DNA from: Rebecca billardiae RCC1528
Lineage: Eukaryota > Haptophyta
Direction of reading: 5' to 3'
Assembly (NCBI GenBank): GCA_965240325.2
Contig: OZ251231.1
Location: forward strand, 2,418,001 to 2,482,000
Length of the DNA stretch: 64,000 nt
Part shown: piece after piece, positions 40,647 through 50,203 of the stretch
How positions within the stretch are numbered: the first letter of the stretch is position 1
Layout: the number at the start of each line of letters is the position of its first letter
Notes under the pieces: model-generated
Told to the model about the DNA's origin: nothing
The model's input: only the letters and a program-made list of their open reading frames with translations
The model's database searches: none
Made by a program: the position numbers and the translations under genes

Positions 40647-40649
<3 letters not shown>
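40450..40649 (-). mobile_element. Family B element, copy B3 (200-bp minimal copy, reverse)
   Basis: On the minus strand it starts GTCTAGCCGTCCTCGAAGCG at 40649. It ends with GTCCTCTTAGACAATCAG, hairpin TTATTG-TGC-CAATAA and a short tail ending CAC at 40450. It sits between (TA)n and (CA)n tracts. This small copy defines the ends needed by the family. Confidence 0.68.
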
Positions 40650-40730
<81 letters not shown>

Positions 40731-40736
40731 CACATG

Positions 40737-40795
<59 letters not shown>
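40648..40795. repeat. (AC)n then (TA)n microsatellites
   Basis: (AC)n to about 40734, then TGTATG and (TA)n at 40743-40795. The Tyr/Ile and His/Thr dipeptide open frames across this tract are artefacts of the repeat. Confidence 0.96.
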
Positions 40796-40803
<8 letters not shown>

Positions 40804-41449
40804 CCTTGACCTTGCATACGTAACCAATGCCTGGATGCGGGCTGCGAAACAGGCGGCACACAGCTGAAAGCAGCGCAGCTGAAAATCGAGCTCGGCTGGC
40901 TCGCCAAGCAGCCGGTGCGGGTGAAAAGCCGAGATCGAATCTGACGAGGCGGTAGCTTCGGCGAGCCTCTTTGGCGAGCGGATACTGCAGCTTCGTCGCC
41001 TGGCTGCAGCAGATGAGTAGTAGACGAAAGCCAATCGATGAGCTGGAATATTGCTGGACGACGACCGCCGAGTTTGTAGTTAGTCATTGATGAATCAAAG
41101 CTGCTGCTTGTATGATGCTTGATGGCGGAGATGGTGAGCGCTCGTGGTGACTGCTCCGTTGTCAGCATGATGGCGGCCGGATTATTTGTATCCGCCATGA
41201 TGCTGTATGCGCGAACAGGTATAGCGCTTCACCAGCAGTGGGCCAGCTCGGCTGGAGGCGTAGGGTACCGAGGCAAGCGGCTGCAGCAAGCGCGTTCGAG
41301 GGTGCGTTATTGACCTCGATGATGAGAGCCAACTGGTTCGCCCTGTACCTGTACGACGCTAGCGGGCAAAGTCGATCGGCGGCGGGTGGTATGGCCACGT
41401 ACTTCTCGCCAGCGGACACAAAAATCGATTATTGTGCCAATAACACCAC
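40796..41449 (+). mobile_element. Probable family B element, copy B4 (5' end not certain)
   Basis: The 3' end is clear: hairpin TTATTG-TGC-CAATAA then CACCAC, directly followed by (AT)n at 41450. A GTCTAGCC start is not present; the 5' limit is set to the end of the preceding (TA)n tract. No coding sequence recognised. Confidence 0.45.
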
Positions 41450-41474
41450 ATATATATATATGCATACCACGTCG

Positions 41475-41525
<51 letters not shown>
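41450..41525. repeat. (AT)n microsatellites around 41450-41461 and 41478-41525
   Basis: Two AT runs with a 16-bp bridge (GCATACCACGTCGTTA), lying between B4 and A4. Confidence 0.95.
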
Positions 41526-41529
<4 letters not shown>

Positions 41530-41535
41530 TATGTT

Positions 41536-43570
41536 ATGGCCCGCGGTGCAGGGCGGAGCGCGCAGCGTGGAGCCCGCACCAGCGGGCCCGAACCACGTTT
41601 CAAAAAGATCTTTGATCAAGAAAAAAGGGACGGGGGGCGATTTTTAGGGCTGGCGGAGACCGAGTTTCGAGTTTTTGAGATCGCATAGAGAGGTCTATTA
41701 GGCCGAAATAAACCGCGTCCAGCTGATTCCCTTAAGTAAAGTGCGATCTGTATTCTGGACGTCAGCTGGACGTGACATTAGTGTAACGGTTCGTTACGAG
41801 CGCGATTTTAAGTATGAGATTGCCGCCAACCGCCAACCGATAAAAACGGCAAGGCAAGGGCTCGGGAAACTTGATCACTTCTAAATGTGAATAGTAAAAT
41901 GCTCTCCCCGAGCGCGCCTGTCGCCTCGCAGGCCGCGCGTCTTGCCCTCTCCTCGCTCCGCTCTCCCCGAGGCTGAGCTCGCGGCCCGCCTGTCTGTCTG
42001 TCACCTCGCAGGCGCGCGCCACGGACACATGCGCGACGAGATCGCGGCGGGGGCGGCGAGATCGCGGCGGGGGCGACGGGCAACAACCTGCCCGCGGGCG
42101 CGTTCGTCACTCGAGGAGCAGCGCGCAAGGGCGAGCCGAGTCCGGAGCACGCGAGCTCGTCGCTCGCCGACCGGAGCAGAGCGCGCCGCCCGCCGCCGCC
42201 GAGCGAGCGGCGCGGCAGAGCTGATGAGCCGGATGCGCCCGGAGCTCGCGCGGCTGAAGGGCGAGCTCGAGCACGCGAGCTCGCGCCTCGACGCCGAGCC
42301 CGAGCTCCTCCTCAACTCAGTCGACGGCGGCGCGGAGGTCCGGCAGCAGCGTGAGGACTCACAGACAGTGTGAGTGAGCCGCGTGCAGCTCAGCCTGCCG
42401 CTGGCAGCCGCCGTCTTCGAGGCCGACGCGGCGGAGGAGGCGGCGGGCGACGAGATCGCGGCGGGGGCGGCGAGATCGCGGCGGGGGCGACGGGCAACAA
42501 CCTGCCCGCGGGCGCGTTCGTCACTCGAGGAGCAGCGCGCAAGGGCGAGCCGAGTCCGGAGCACGCGAGCTCGTCGCTCGCCGACCGGAGCAGAGCGCGC
42601 CGCCCGCCGCCGCCGAGCGAGCGGCGCGGCAGAGCTGATGAGCCGGATGCGCCCGGAGCTCGCGCGGCTGAAGGGCGAGCTCGAGCACGCGAGCTCGCGC
42701 CTCGACGCCGAGCGCGAGCTCCTCTTCAACTCGGTCGACGGCGGCGCGGAGGTCCGGCAGCAGCGTGAGCGGACTCACAGACAGTGTGAGTGAGCCGCGC
42801 GCAGCTCAGCCTGCCGCTGGCAGCCGCCGTCTTCGAGGCCGACGCGGCGGAGGAGGCGGCGGGCGAGCACGGCGGCGCGGTGGAGCAGGCGCGCACGCGC
42901 GGCGGCAGGCGCGACGCGCCGCTCGCCTCGTTCCACCGCCCCGAGCTCCGCTCGGTCGGTCTCGGTGCGCGGCTGCGCAGCCGGCAGGCCGGCGGGCCAG
43001 CAGTCTGCAGTGGCGCGCGCTCTCGCTCTGCCGGCACGAGGCGTGCCGGCTGAGCGACCAGCGGCCCGTCGTCGAGCGCATGGCGCAGGGCGAGTACCTC
43101 AAGCAGGTGCGCCCGCTCGCGCGCACGCGCCGGCTCGCGACCAGCGGCCCTTCGTCGAGCGCATGGCGCAGCGCGAGCACCTTGCAAGCTGAAGCAGGTG
43201 CACCCGCACGCGCGCACGCGCCGGCCCGGCGCCGCGCGGCGCCTCTCGCCCTCTCGCCCTGCGCGCGCCGCCGCCCCGCTTCCCCGCGCGGCCCGTCCGC
43301 GCCTCTCGCCCTGCGAGCGCGCCGCCCCGCTTGGACCCCGCGCGGCCCGTCCGCTGGTGTCCCATGCCACCCTTGGCCGTGCGCGCCCGCATACTCGCGC
43401 CGAGTCCGAGACTCGGATTCTCGGTCTCGGGTCTGACTCTCCCTCTCAGAGTGGCTGAACTGTCTTTCTGACTCGGACCGTGACTGACTCGTCAGTCTCA
43501 TTCTCAACCACTGCGCCGCGGGCCCCGAACTGCGTTGGTTCTACGGAAAAGGACCGCGGAACGCGGTCAT
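41536..43570 (+). mobile_element. Family A element, copy A4 (captured exon-like cargo, internal duplication)
   Basis: The 5' end is ATGGCCCGCGGTGCAG at 41536 and the 3' hairpin GACCGCG-GAA-CGCGGTC then AT ends at 43570; the right flank is an ATATGTATAG/(TA)n region. The first ~295 bp match A2 and A3. The cargo is the same as in A3: AELMSRMRPELARLKGELE, and SDQRPVVERMAQGEYLKQ followed directly by a GTGCGC donor-like sequence. A4 additionally carries a 414-bp direct tandem duplication (copies beginning at 42038 and 42452), which repeats the first cargo exon. The cargo looks like pieces of a host gene, not a transposase. Confidence 0.75.
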
Positions 43571-43614
43571 ATATGTATAGTCGGTCGTATCACGTATCGG
43601 TATGTATGTACGTA

Positions 43615-43720
<106 letters not shown>

Positions 43721-43776
43721 TAGCCCGGCAGCCGCGGATGAACGGATTGCATGTCAACAATGACAGTGCGCGCTGC

Positions 43777-46302
43777 TCAGGCCCTCGTCACCCGCCTGGC
43801 CATCACCACGGGTCGTACATGCGACGGCTCAGTCGATACGACGCTGGCTGTGACCAGCGGCGGCAGCTGCGATGATCGCGGCCGCCACGCTGCCACGACG
43901 TCCGAGGGTGTGGCTGTGCTGCTGGTGCCCTTCCGCTGTCGCTTGCCGGCGCTCACTTCTTTGGTGCTCACGACTTGCTCCAGACCGCGCTTGTGCGCAC
44001 AGCTCCGATGGTGCTTCATGCCGGCCAGCTTGTGCACAGCGCACCGGCTGGCGCGCACGTCACCCGGCATGCCAAAGTAAGGCCGCGTGGTGCAGCCCTC
44101 GTGATCACACTTGGGACTCTTCAGGTCGACCATGCCGGCCAGCTTGTGCGCAGCGCACCGGCTGACGCGCGCGTCGCCCGGCATGCCGAATGAAGGCACC
44201 TTGGTGCAGCCCTCGTGACCGCACTTGGGGTGCTTCAGGTCGACCATGCCGGCCAGCTTGTGCGCAGCGCACCGGCTGACGCGCGCGTCGCCCGGCATGC
44301 CAAAGTAAGGCCGCGTGGTGCAGCCCTCGTGATCACACTTGGGGCTCTTCACGTCGACCATGCCGGCCAGCTTGTGCGCAGCGCACCGGCTGGCGCGCGC
44401 GTCGCCCGGCATGCCAAAGTAAGGCCGCGTGGTGCAGCCCTCGTGATCACACTTGGGGCTCTTCACGTCGACCATGCCGGCCAGCTTATGCGCAGCGCAC
44501 CGGCTGGCGCGCGCGTCGCCCGGCATGCCAAAGTAAGGCCGCGTGGTGCAGCCCTCGTGATCACACTTGGGGCTCTTCACGTCGACCATGCCGGCCAGCT
44601 TGTGCGCAGCGCACCGGCTGACGCGCGCGTCGCCCGGCATGCCGAATGAAGGCACCTTGGTGCAGCCCTCGTGATCACACTTGGAGTTCTTCAGGTCGAC
44701 CATGCCGGCCAGCTTGTGCGCAGCGCACCGGCTGGCGCGCGCGTCGCCCGGCATGCCAAAGTAAGGCCGCGTGGTGCAGCCCTCGTGATCACACTTGGGG
44801 CTCTTCACGTCGACCATGCCGGCCAGCTTGTGCGCAGCGCACCGGCTGGCGCGCACGTCACCCGGCATGCCAAATGAAGGCGCCTTGATGCAGCCCTCGT
44901 GATCACACTTGCGGCTCTTCAGGTCGACCATGCCGGCCAGCTTGTGCGCAGCGCACCGGCTGGCGCGCGCGTCACCCGGCATGCCGAAGTGAGGCCGCGT
45001 GGTGCAGCCGGTGTGATCACACTTGGGGTGCTTCAGGTCGACCATGCCGGCCAGCTTGTGCGCAGCGCACCGGCTGACGCGCGCGTCGCCCGGCATGCCG
45101 AATGAAGGCACCTTGGTGCAGCCCTCGTGACCGCACTTGGGGTGCTTCAGGTCGACCATGCCGGCCAGCTTGTGCGCAGCGCACCGGCTGACGCGCGCGT
45201 CGCCCGGCATGCCAAAGTAAGGCCGCGTGGTGCAGCCCTCGTGATCACACTTGGGGCTCTTCACGTCGACCATGCCGGCCAGCTTGTGCGCAGCGCACCG
45301 GCTGACGCGCGCGTCGCCCGGCATGCCAAAGTAAGGCCGCGTGGTGCAGCCCTCGTGATCACACTTGGGGCTCTTCACGTCGACCATGCCGGCCAGCTTA
45401 TGCGCAGCGCACCGGCTGGCGCGCGCGTCGCCCGGCATGCCAAAGTAAGGCCGCGTGGTGCAGCCCTCGTGATCACACTTGGGGCTCTTCACGTCGACCA
45501 TGCCGGCCAGCTTGTGCGCAGCGCACCGGCTGACGCGCGCGTCGCCCGGCATGCCGAATGAAGGCACCTTGGTGCAGCCCTCGTGATCACACTTGGAGTT
45601 CTTCAGGTCGACCATGCCGGCCAGCTTGTGCGCAGCGCACCGGCTGGCGCGCGCGTCGCCCGGCATGCCAAAGTAAGGCCGCGTGGTGCAGCCCTCGTGA
45701 TCACACTTGGGGCTCTTCACGTCGACCATGCCGGCCAGCTTGTGCGCAGCGCACCGGCTGGCGCGCACGTCACCCGGCATGCCAAATGAAGGCGCCTTGA
45801 TGCAGCCCTCGTGATCACACTTGCGGCTCTTCAGGTCGACCATGCCGGCCAGCTTGTGCGCAGCGCACCGGCTGGCGCGCGCGTCACCCGGCATGCCGAA
45901 GTGAGGCCGCGTGGTGCAGCCGGTGTGATCACACTTGGGGTGCTTCAGGTCGACCATGCCGGCCAGCTTGTGCGCAGCGCACCGGCTGGCGCGCGCGTCA
46001 CCCGGCATGCCGAATGAAGGCACCTTGGTGCAGCCCTCGTGACCGCACTTGGGGTGCTTCAGGTCGACCATGCCGGCCAGCTTGTGCGCAGCGCACCGGC
46101 TGGCGCGCGCGTCACCCGGCATGCCGAAGTGAGGCCGCGTGGTGCAGCCGGTGTGATCGCACTTGCGGCGCTTCAGGTCGACCATGCCGGCCAGCTTGGC
46201 GCACAGGAGCAGCGCCTCGGCCGGCAAGGCGAGATGAGGCGGACGGAACGAGGGCTGCGGGCGTGGCCTGCTGCCGGTGCAGAGCCCCACCCGGCCCATC
46301 AT
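43777..46302 (-). CDS. EsV-1-7 repeat protein, copy 0 (19 repeats)
   Basis: 841 aa, ATG at 46302. After ~40 residues come 19 tandem 38-residue repeats of the form C-x4-C-x16-C-x2-H-x12, for example [20 protein letters not shown]. This spacing is exactly that of the EsV-1-7 motif, named after a gene of the brown-alga virus EsV-1 and found in the Ectocarpus developmental regulator IMM. The three Cys and one His probably bind zinc. Repeats 2-9 and 10-17 have the same order of variants, so eight repeats (912 bp) were duplicated as a block. The C-terminal ~80 residues ([20 protein letters not shown]...) are basic and Ser-rich, shared with copies 1-3. Molecular function of the family is unknown; a regulatory or nucleic-acid-linked role is inference. 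Confidence 0.9.
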   Translation of the reverse strand: MMGRVGLCTGSRPRPQPSFRPPHLALPAEALLLCAKLAGMVDLKRRKCDHTGCTTRPHFGMPGDARASRCAAHKLAGMVDLKHPKCGHEGCTKVPSFGMPGDARASRCAAHKLAGMVDLKHPKCDHTGCTTRPHFGMPGDARASRCAAHKLAGMVDLKSRKCDHEGCIKAPSFGMPGDVRASRCAAHKLAGMVDVKSPKCDHEGCTTRPYFGMPGDARASRCAAHKLAGMVDLKNSKCDHEGCTKVPSFGMPGDARVSRCAAHKLAGMVDVKSPKCDHEGCTTRPYFGMPGDARASRCAAHKLAGMVDVKSPKCDHEGCTTRPYFGMPGDARVSRCAAHKLAGMVDVKSPKCDHEGCTTRPYFGMPGDARVSRCAAHKLAGMVDLKHPKCGHEGCTKVPSFGMPGDARVSRCAAHKLAGMVDLKHPKCDHTGCTTRPHFGMPGDARASRCAAHKLAGMVDLKSRKCDHEGCIKAPSFGMPGDVRASRCAAHKLAGMVDVKSPKCDHEGCTTRPYFGMPGDARASRCAAHKLAGMVDLKNSKCDHEGCTKVPSFGMPGDARVSRCAAHKLAGMVDVKSPKCDHEGCTTRPYFGMPGDARASRCAAHKLAGMVDVKSPKCDHEGCTTRPYFGMPGDARASRCAAHKLAGMVDVKSPKCDHEGCTTRPYFGMPGDARVSRCAAHKLAGMVDLKHPKCGHEGCTKVPSFGMPGDARVSRCAAHKLAGMVDLKSPKCDHEGCTTRPYFGMPGDVRASRCAVHKLAGMKHHRSCAHKRGLEQVVSTKEVSAGKRQRKGTSSTATPSDVVAAWRPRSSQLPPLVTASVVSTEPSHVRPVVMARRVTRA
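44215..46038 (-). repeat. Higher-order repeat: two 912-bp blocks of eight EsV-1-7 units
   Basis: 44215-45126 and 45127-46038 align unit by unit, with a period of 912 bp (8 x 114). Variant order KVPSF, TTRPHF, IKAPSF, TTRPYF, KVPSF, TTRPYF, TTRPYF, TTRPYF is the same in both. Confidence 0.9.
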
Positions 46303-46430
46303 GTCCAGTCATGGCTGCCGCTTGCGCGCGCCGATTGGAGGCTCGTGCACGCCGACCGCGTACGGCACGGTCCGGAGCGCATGCCGGGTGGTCAAAGCAC
46401 GTGCGTCGGCCTCGTGTCGCTGCGACATAG

Positions 46431-46539
<109 letters not shown>

Positions 46540-46685
46540 TCCTCATATTGTCACATCACACATGCCGTGTAGTCGTGATATATCGTAGCAGTCGTCATGC
46601 TGCACCAAGCTAGTTATGCGATGACTGCAGTTCAGTATGTATCATCATATTCATATCGTCAGCACCCGCTGTCAAAGTGAGCTGC

Positions 46686-48419
46686 TCAGGCCCTCACCCG
46701 CCTGGCCATCACCACGGGTCGTACATGATGCGACGGCGTCGATACGACGCCGGCTGTGACCAGCGGTGGCAGCTGCGATGATCGCGGCCGCCACGCTGCC
46801 ACGACGTCCGAGGGTGTGGCCGTGCTGCTGGTGCGCTTCCGCTGTCGCTTGCCGGCGCTCACTACTTTGGTGCTCACGACTTGCTCCAGACCGCGCTTGT
46901 GCGCACAGCTCCGATGGTGCTTCATGCCGGCCAGCTTGTGCACAGCGCACCGGCTGGCGCGCACGTCACCCGGCATGCCAAAGTTAGGCCGCGTGGTGCA
47001 GCCGGTGTGATCACACTTGGGGTTCTTCAGGTCGACCATGCCGGCCAGCTTGTGCGCAGCGCACCGGCTGGCGCGCACGTCACCCGGCATGCCAAATGAA
47101 GGCACCTTGACGCAGCCCTCGTGATCACACTTGCGGCTCTTCAGGTCGACCATGCCGGCCAGCTTGTGCGCAGCGCACCGGCTGGCGCGTGCGTCACCTG
47201 CCATGCCAAACGACGGCACCTTGGTGCAGCCGGTGTGATCACACTTGGGGCTCTTCAGGTCGACCATGCCGGCCAGCTTGTGCGCAGCGCACCGGCTGGC
47301 GCGCGCGTCACCCGGCATGCCGAAGTGAGGCCGCGTGGTGCAGCCGGTGTGATCGCACTTGGGGTGCTTCAGGTCGACCATGCCGGCCAGCGTGTGCGCA
47401 GCGCACCGGCTGGCGCGCGCGTCGCCCGGCATGCCAAAGTAAGGCCGCGTGGTGCAGCCCTCGTGATCACACTTGGGGTGCTTCAGGTCGACCATGCCGG
47501 CCCGCTTGTGCGCAGCGCACCGGCTGGCGCGCCCGTCACCCGGCATGCCGAAGTAAGGCCGCGTGGTGCAGCCCTCGTGATCACACTTGGAGCTCTTCAG
47601 GTCGACCATGCCGGCCAGCTTATGCGCAGCGCACCGGCTGACGCGTGCGTCACCCGGCATGCCAAAGTTAGGCCGCGTGGTGCAGCCCTCGTGATCACAC
47701 TTGGGGTGCTTCAGGTCGACCATGCCGGCCAGCTTGTGCGCAGCGCACCGGCTGGCGCGCACGTCACCCGGCATGCCAAATGAAGGCACCTTGACGCAGC
47801 CCTCGTGATCACACTTGCGGCTCTTCAGGTCGACCATGCCGGCCAGCTTGTGCGCAGCGCACCGGCTGGCGCGCGCGTCACCTGCCATGCCAAACGACGG
47901 CACCTTGGTGCAGCCGGTGTGATCACACTTGGGGTGCTTCAGGTCGACCATGCCGGCCAGCTTGTGCGCAGCGCACCGGCTGGCGCGCGCGTCACCCGGC
48001 ATGCCGAAGTGAGGCCGCGTGGTGCAGCCGGTGTGATCGCACTTGCGGCGCTTCAGGTCGACCATGCCGGCCAGCTTGGCGCACAGGAGCAGCGCCTCGG
48101 CCGGCAAGGCGAGGCCGTGAGGACGGAACGAGGGCTGCGGTGTGCCGGTGCAGGCGCGTGCCTGCAGCAGCTGCCCACCCGGCCCATCATGTCCAGTCAT
48201 GGCTGCCGCTTGCGCGCGCCGATTGGAGGCTCGTGCACGCCGACCGCGTACGGCACGGTCCGGAGCGCATGCCGGGTGGTCAAAGCACGTGCGTCGGCCT
48301 CGTGACCCGCCCTCTGATGGGCTCGTCGGGTCCCTCCTCACGCTCGAGCCGTGGGCCAGCGTGCACCTTGCGGGTCGGCTGGCGAGCTGCACTGACACGG
48401 TGGATGCGCGGCATGGCAT
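46686..48419 (-). CDS. EsV-1-7 repeat protein, copy 1 (10 repeats)
   Basis: About 577 aa from the ATG at 48419; a second in-frame ATG at 48200 (MTGHDGPGG) gives a shorter leader and is equally possible. Ten C-x4-C-x16-C-x2-H-x12 repeats follow, with variants [28 protein letters not shown] and TTRPYF. Each is 114 bp and linked by KLAGMVDLK. The final repeat has CAVHK instead of CAAHK, as in all copies. The C-terminal tail ([19 protein letters not shown], then Ser/Thr/Arg-rich) is shared with copies 0, 2 and 3. The reading frame is intact, so it may be expressed. The order of variants differs between copies, indicating repeat gain and loss within the array. Confidence 0.85.
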   Translation of the reverse strand: MPCRASTVSVQLASRPARCTLAHGSSVRRDPTSPSEGGSRGRRTCFDHPACAPDRAVRGRRARASNRRAQAAAMTGHDGPGGQLLQARACTGTPQPSFRPHGLALPAEALLLCAKLAGMVDLKRRKCDHTGCTTRPHFGMPGDARASRCAAHKLAGMVDLKHPKCDHTGCTKVPSFGMAGDARASRCAAHKLAGMVDLKSRKCDHEGCVKVPSFGMPGDVRASRCAAHKLAGMVDLKHPKCDHEGCTTRPNFGMPGDARVSRCAAHKLAGMVDLKSSKCDHEGCTTRPYFGMPGDGRASRCAAHKRAGMVDLKHPKCDHEGCTTRPYFGMPGDARASRCAAHTLAGMVDLKHPKCDHTGCTTRPHFGMPGDARASRCAAHKLAGMVDLKSPKCDHTGCTKVPSFGMAGDARASRCAAHKLAGMVDLKSRKCDHEGCVKVPSFGMPGDVRASRCAAHKLAGMVDLKNPKCDHTGCTTRPNFGMPGDVRASRCAVHKLAGMKHHRSCAHKRGLEQVVSTKVVSAGKRQRKRTSSTATPSDVVAAWRPRSSQLPPLVTAGVVSTPSHHVRPVVMARRVRA

Positions 48420-48922
48420 GTGCGCCAATGGCCGCCCAGGAGGTCAGGGCGAACGGGGGCGGACGTGCACACGTGCGTCCAGTCGTTCGAACCGCGCGCC
48501 GAGGCTGTTTCGAAGGTGCGCACCTGCTCGCGGATGTCGGCGCCCTGGCACTCCGTGGGCAGCCCGTGGGACCAGAGAAGCCACGACGGGCAGCATTCGG
48601 GCGAGATGTGCATTCTCCCATGGCGGCAGGGAACGCTCTGTGCGTACGCTACGGGCCACGCTGAGGTCGGCGATACGGGCATGGCCTGTGCATGTGGCTG
48701 GAGCAGCCTGCTCGGGGGCCCACGGATCACCGCGCATGGCCACTCAATCGATGACGCCGACTCAATCTGACTCTGAGTCTGACTCTGCGACTCCGAGGGC
48801 GAGAGTGATGAGAATTCATCTGTCGTCACTTTCACTATCAGGCGACTCAGCTCCACTCTCGCCATCCGGTCCGGCGGTCGTATGCGCAGTGGTATAGGTA
48901 TTTCGTCTAGGATCGACGTCAT
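48338..48922 (-). CDS. Conserved small frame upstream of EsV-1-7 copy 1, possible 5' exon
   Basis: 194 codons reading MTSILDEIPIPLRIRPPDRM... on the same strand as, and just 5' of, EsV-1-7 copy 1. The frame is kept open in all three units (also 51856-52440 and 55602-56189) with only a few amino-acid changes. It contains a Ser/Gln-rich stretch and a Cys/His/Trp-containing part (ISPECCPSWLLWSHGLP). It could be a first exon of the EsV-1-7 gene, a separate small gene, or chance in a young duplication. No motif recognised. Confidence 0.3.
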   Translation of the reverse strand: MTSILDEIPIPLRIRPPDRMARVELSRLIVKVTTDEFSSLSPSESQSQTQSQIESASSIEWPCAVIRGPPSRLLQPHAQAMPVSPTSAWPVAYAQSVPCRHGRMHISPECCPSWLLWSHGLPTECQGADIREQVRTFETASARGSNDWTHVCTSAPVRPDLLGGHWRTCHAAHPPCQCSSPADPQGARWPTARA

Positions 48923-49100
48923 CTAGTACAGACGCTGCCTGACGGCGCGCACGCTGCATCAGCGCGGCCACGGCCAGCTGGCAGCTAGATGACGATGGCG
49001 ATGCGCACAGAGTCGGTGATCGGACTGGCCGACGGTATTGTAGACATTGTAGTGCGCAGCACAGCCGGCGCGCCCACGGCGAGGCGAGCGGCGGTCCGGC

Positions 49101-49451
49101 TCAGGGCGCGCCCGCCGCGCCCTGCTCGGCGCACGCGCCCGAGAAGTCGAGCCGCAGCAGCAGCGCGCCAAACGGCGACGCGCCGCCGCCGTCCGCGCGC
49201 GCGAGCGCGTCGCGGATGTAGCGCACGTACTCGCGCAGCGTCTGGCACGCGACGCGCATCGAGGCGCACGACTCCGCGCTGGGCAGGCCGTGGAGCAGCT
49301 CGGCCGTGGCGCGCTGCTGCGCCTGCACGTCAGCTGCAGCAGCGCGTGCAGCACCTCGTGCACCGCGCACGCCTCGTCCGAGAGCAGGCAGCGGTGGCAT
49401 CCAGCGGCCAGGTAGCGGCAGTGCGCGGCGCGCAGCTCGGCGACGGACGCG
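49101..49451 (-). pseudogene. GCP6 3' fragment, duplicate 1
   Basis: Corresponds to the last ~350 bp of the GCP6 gene at 56368-56719. It keeps the terminal LLLRLDFSGA segment and stop but has lost everything upstream. A one-base deletion near 49329 (CTGCACGTCAGCTG versus CTGCACGATCAGCTG) shifts the frame. The deletion is shared with duplicate 2, so it predates or was copied with the second duplication. Confidence 0.92.
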
Positions 49452-49923
49452 CAGGAGCTGCGCGCGCTCGTGACGCGCACGCAGCTGCTCGGCGCGCTCG
49501 CGCCGCTCGCGCGGCTGAGCGCGGGGCTCGACGGCGCGCTCGTTCGGCGCTGGGAGCGCGAGGGGCTGCCGCTGCCCCCGGCGCTGCTCACGAAGGCGAA
49601 GAAGGCGGTCGAGCTGCACGACTCGCTCGGCGCGCTCGGCGCGCAGGCCAGCGCGCTTGAGGCGCAGGTCCGCACCGTCCTCTCCGACCAGGCGCGCGTG
49701 CGCGAGTCGATTCAGGCGCTCGAGAATGTGGGCAAGTGCTCGCTGCTCGACCGCTACCTCAAGGACCTCAACCGCTCCGAGGACGAGATCGTCGAGACGC
49801 GCAACAAGATCGGCACCGTGCGCAGCGGGCAGGACAGCGTGCGCGCGCAGCTCGGCGCGCTGCAGGAGCAGGTCAACGCGACTGCGCCATGATGCGCGCA
49901 CAGCACGACTTCCAGCAGCAGTG
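49440..49923 (+). pseudogene. DUF4139 3' fragment, duplicate 1
   Basis: Matches 36626-37108 of the DUF4139 gene, beginning inside the coding sequence at the fusion point with the GCP6 fragment. It encodes the coiled-coil tail ([20 protein letters not shown]). A one-base loss near the end creates an early stop (NATAP then TGA at 49890) before the QHDFQQ tail. No start or promoter of its own is evident. Confidence 0.92.
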
Positions 49924-50203
49924 AGTTACGTGAGCACAGAGTCTCAGCGTGCGGTCATCACTGCAGACGGCGCCGCGGCCGCACCGCAATTGCACGTCGA
50001 ATCAGATTCAGATGATTCAGTCGTCACGATCATCAGCTGCAGCACGGCATCATATATATATATATCGTCATCATATTGTCACATGCCGTGATGTAGTCGT
50101 GATATATCGTAGCAGTCGTCATGCTGCACCAAGCTAGTTATACGATGACTGCAGTCCAGTATGTATCATCATATCGTCAGCACCCGCTGTCAAAGTGAGC
50201 TGC

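Larger units (their letters stand above)
46680..50197. repeat. Segmental duplication unit 1 (3518 bp)
   Basis: Contains, left to right: EsV-1-7 copy 1 (minus), a ~680-bp flank with a conserved frame, a GCP6 3' fragment (minus), a DUF4139 3' fragment (plus) and its 3' flank. The spacing of every landmark to unit 2 is exactly 3518 bp. Confidence 0.93.

Noticed and set aside
40482-40867. Frames of Thr-His or Ile-Tyr dipeptides across (CA)n and (TA)n
   Set aside because: Translated microsatellite, no flanking coding character.
44100-46150. Regular 114-bp repeats resembling a CRISPR array
   Set aside because: Repeats are contiguous, coding, and have no unique spacers; the genome is eukaryotic.
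48480-48500. GTTCGAAC as a tRNA B box in the duplicated flank
   Set aside because: No A box, acceptor stem or cloverleaf around it.
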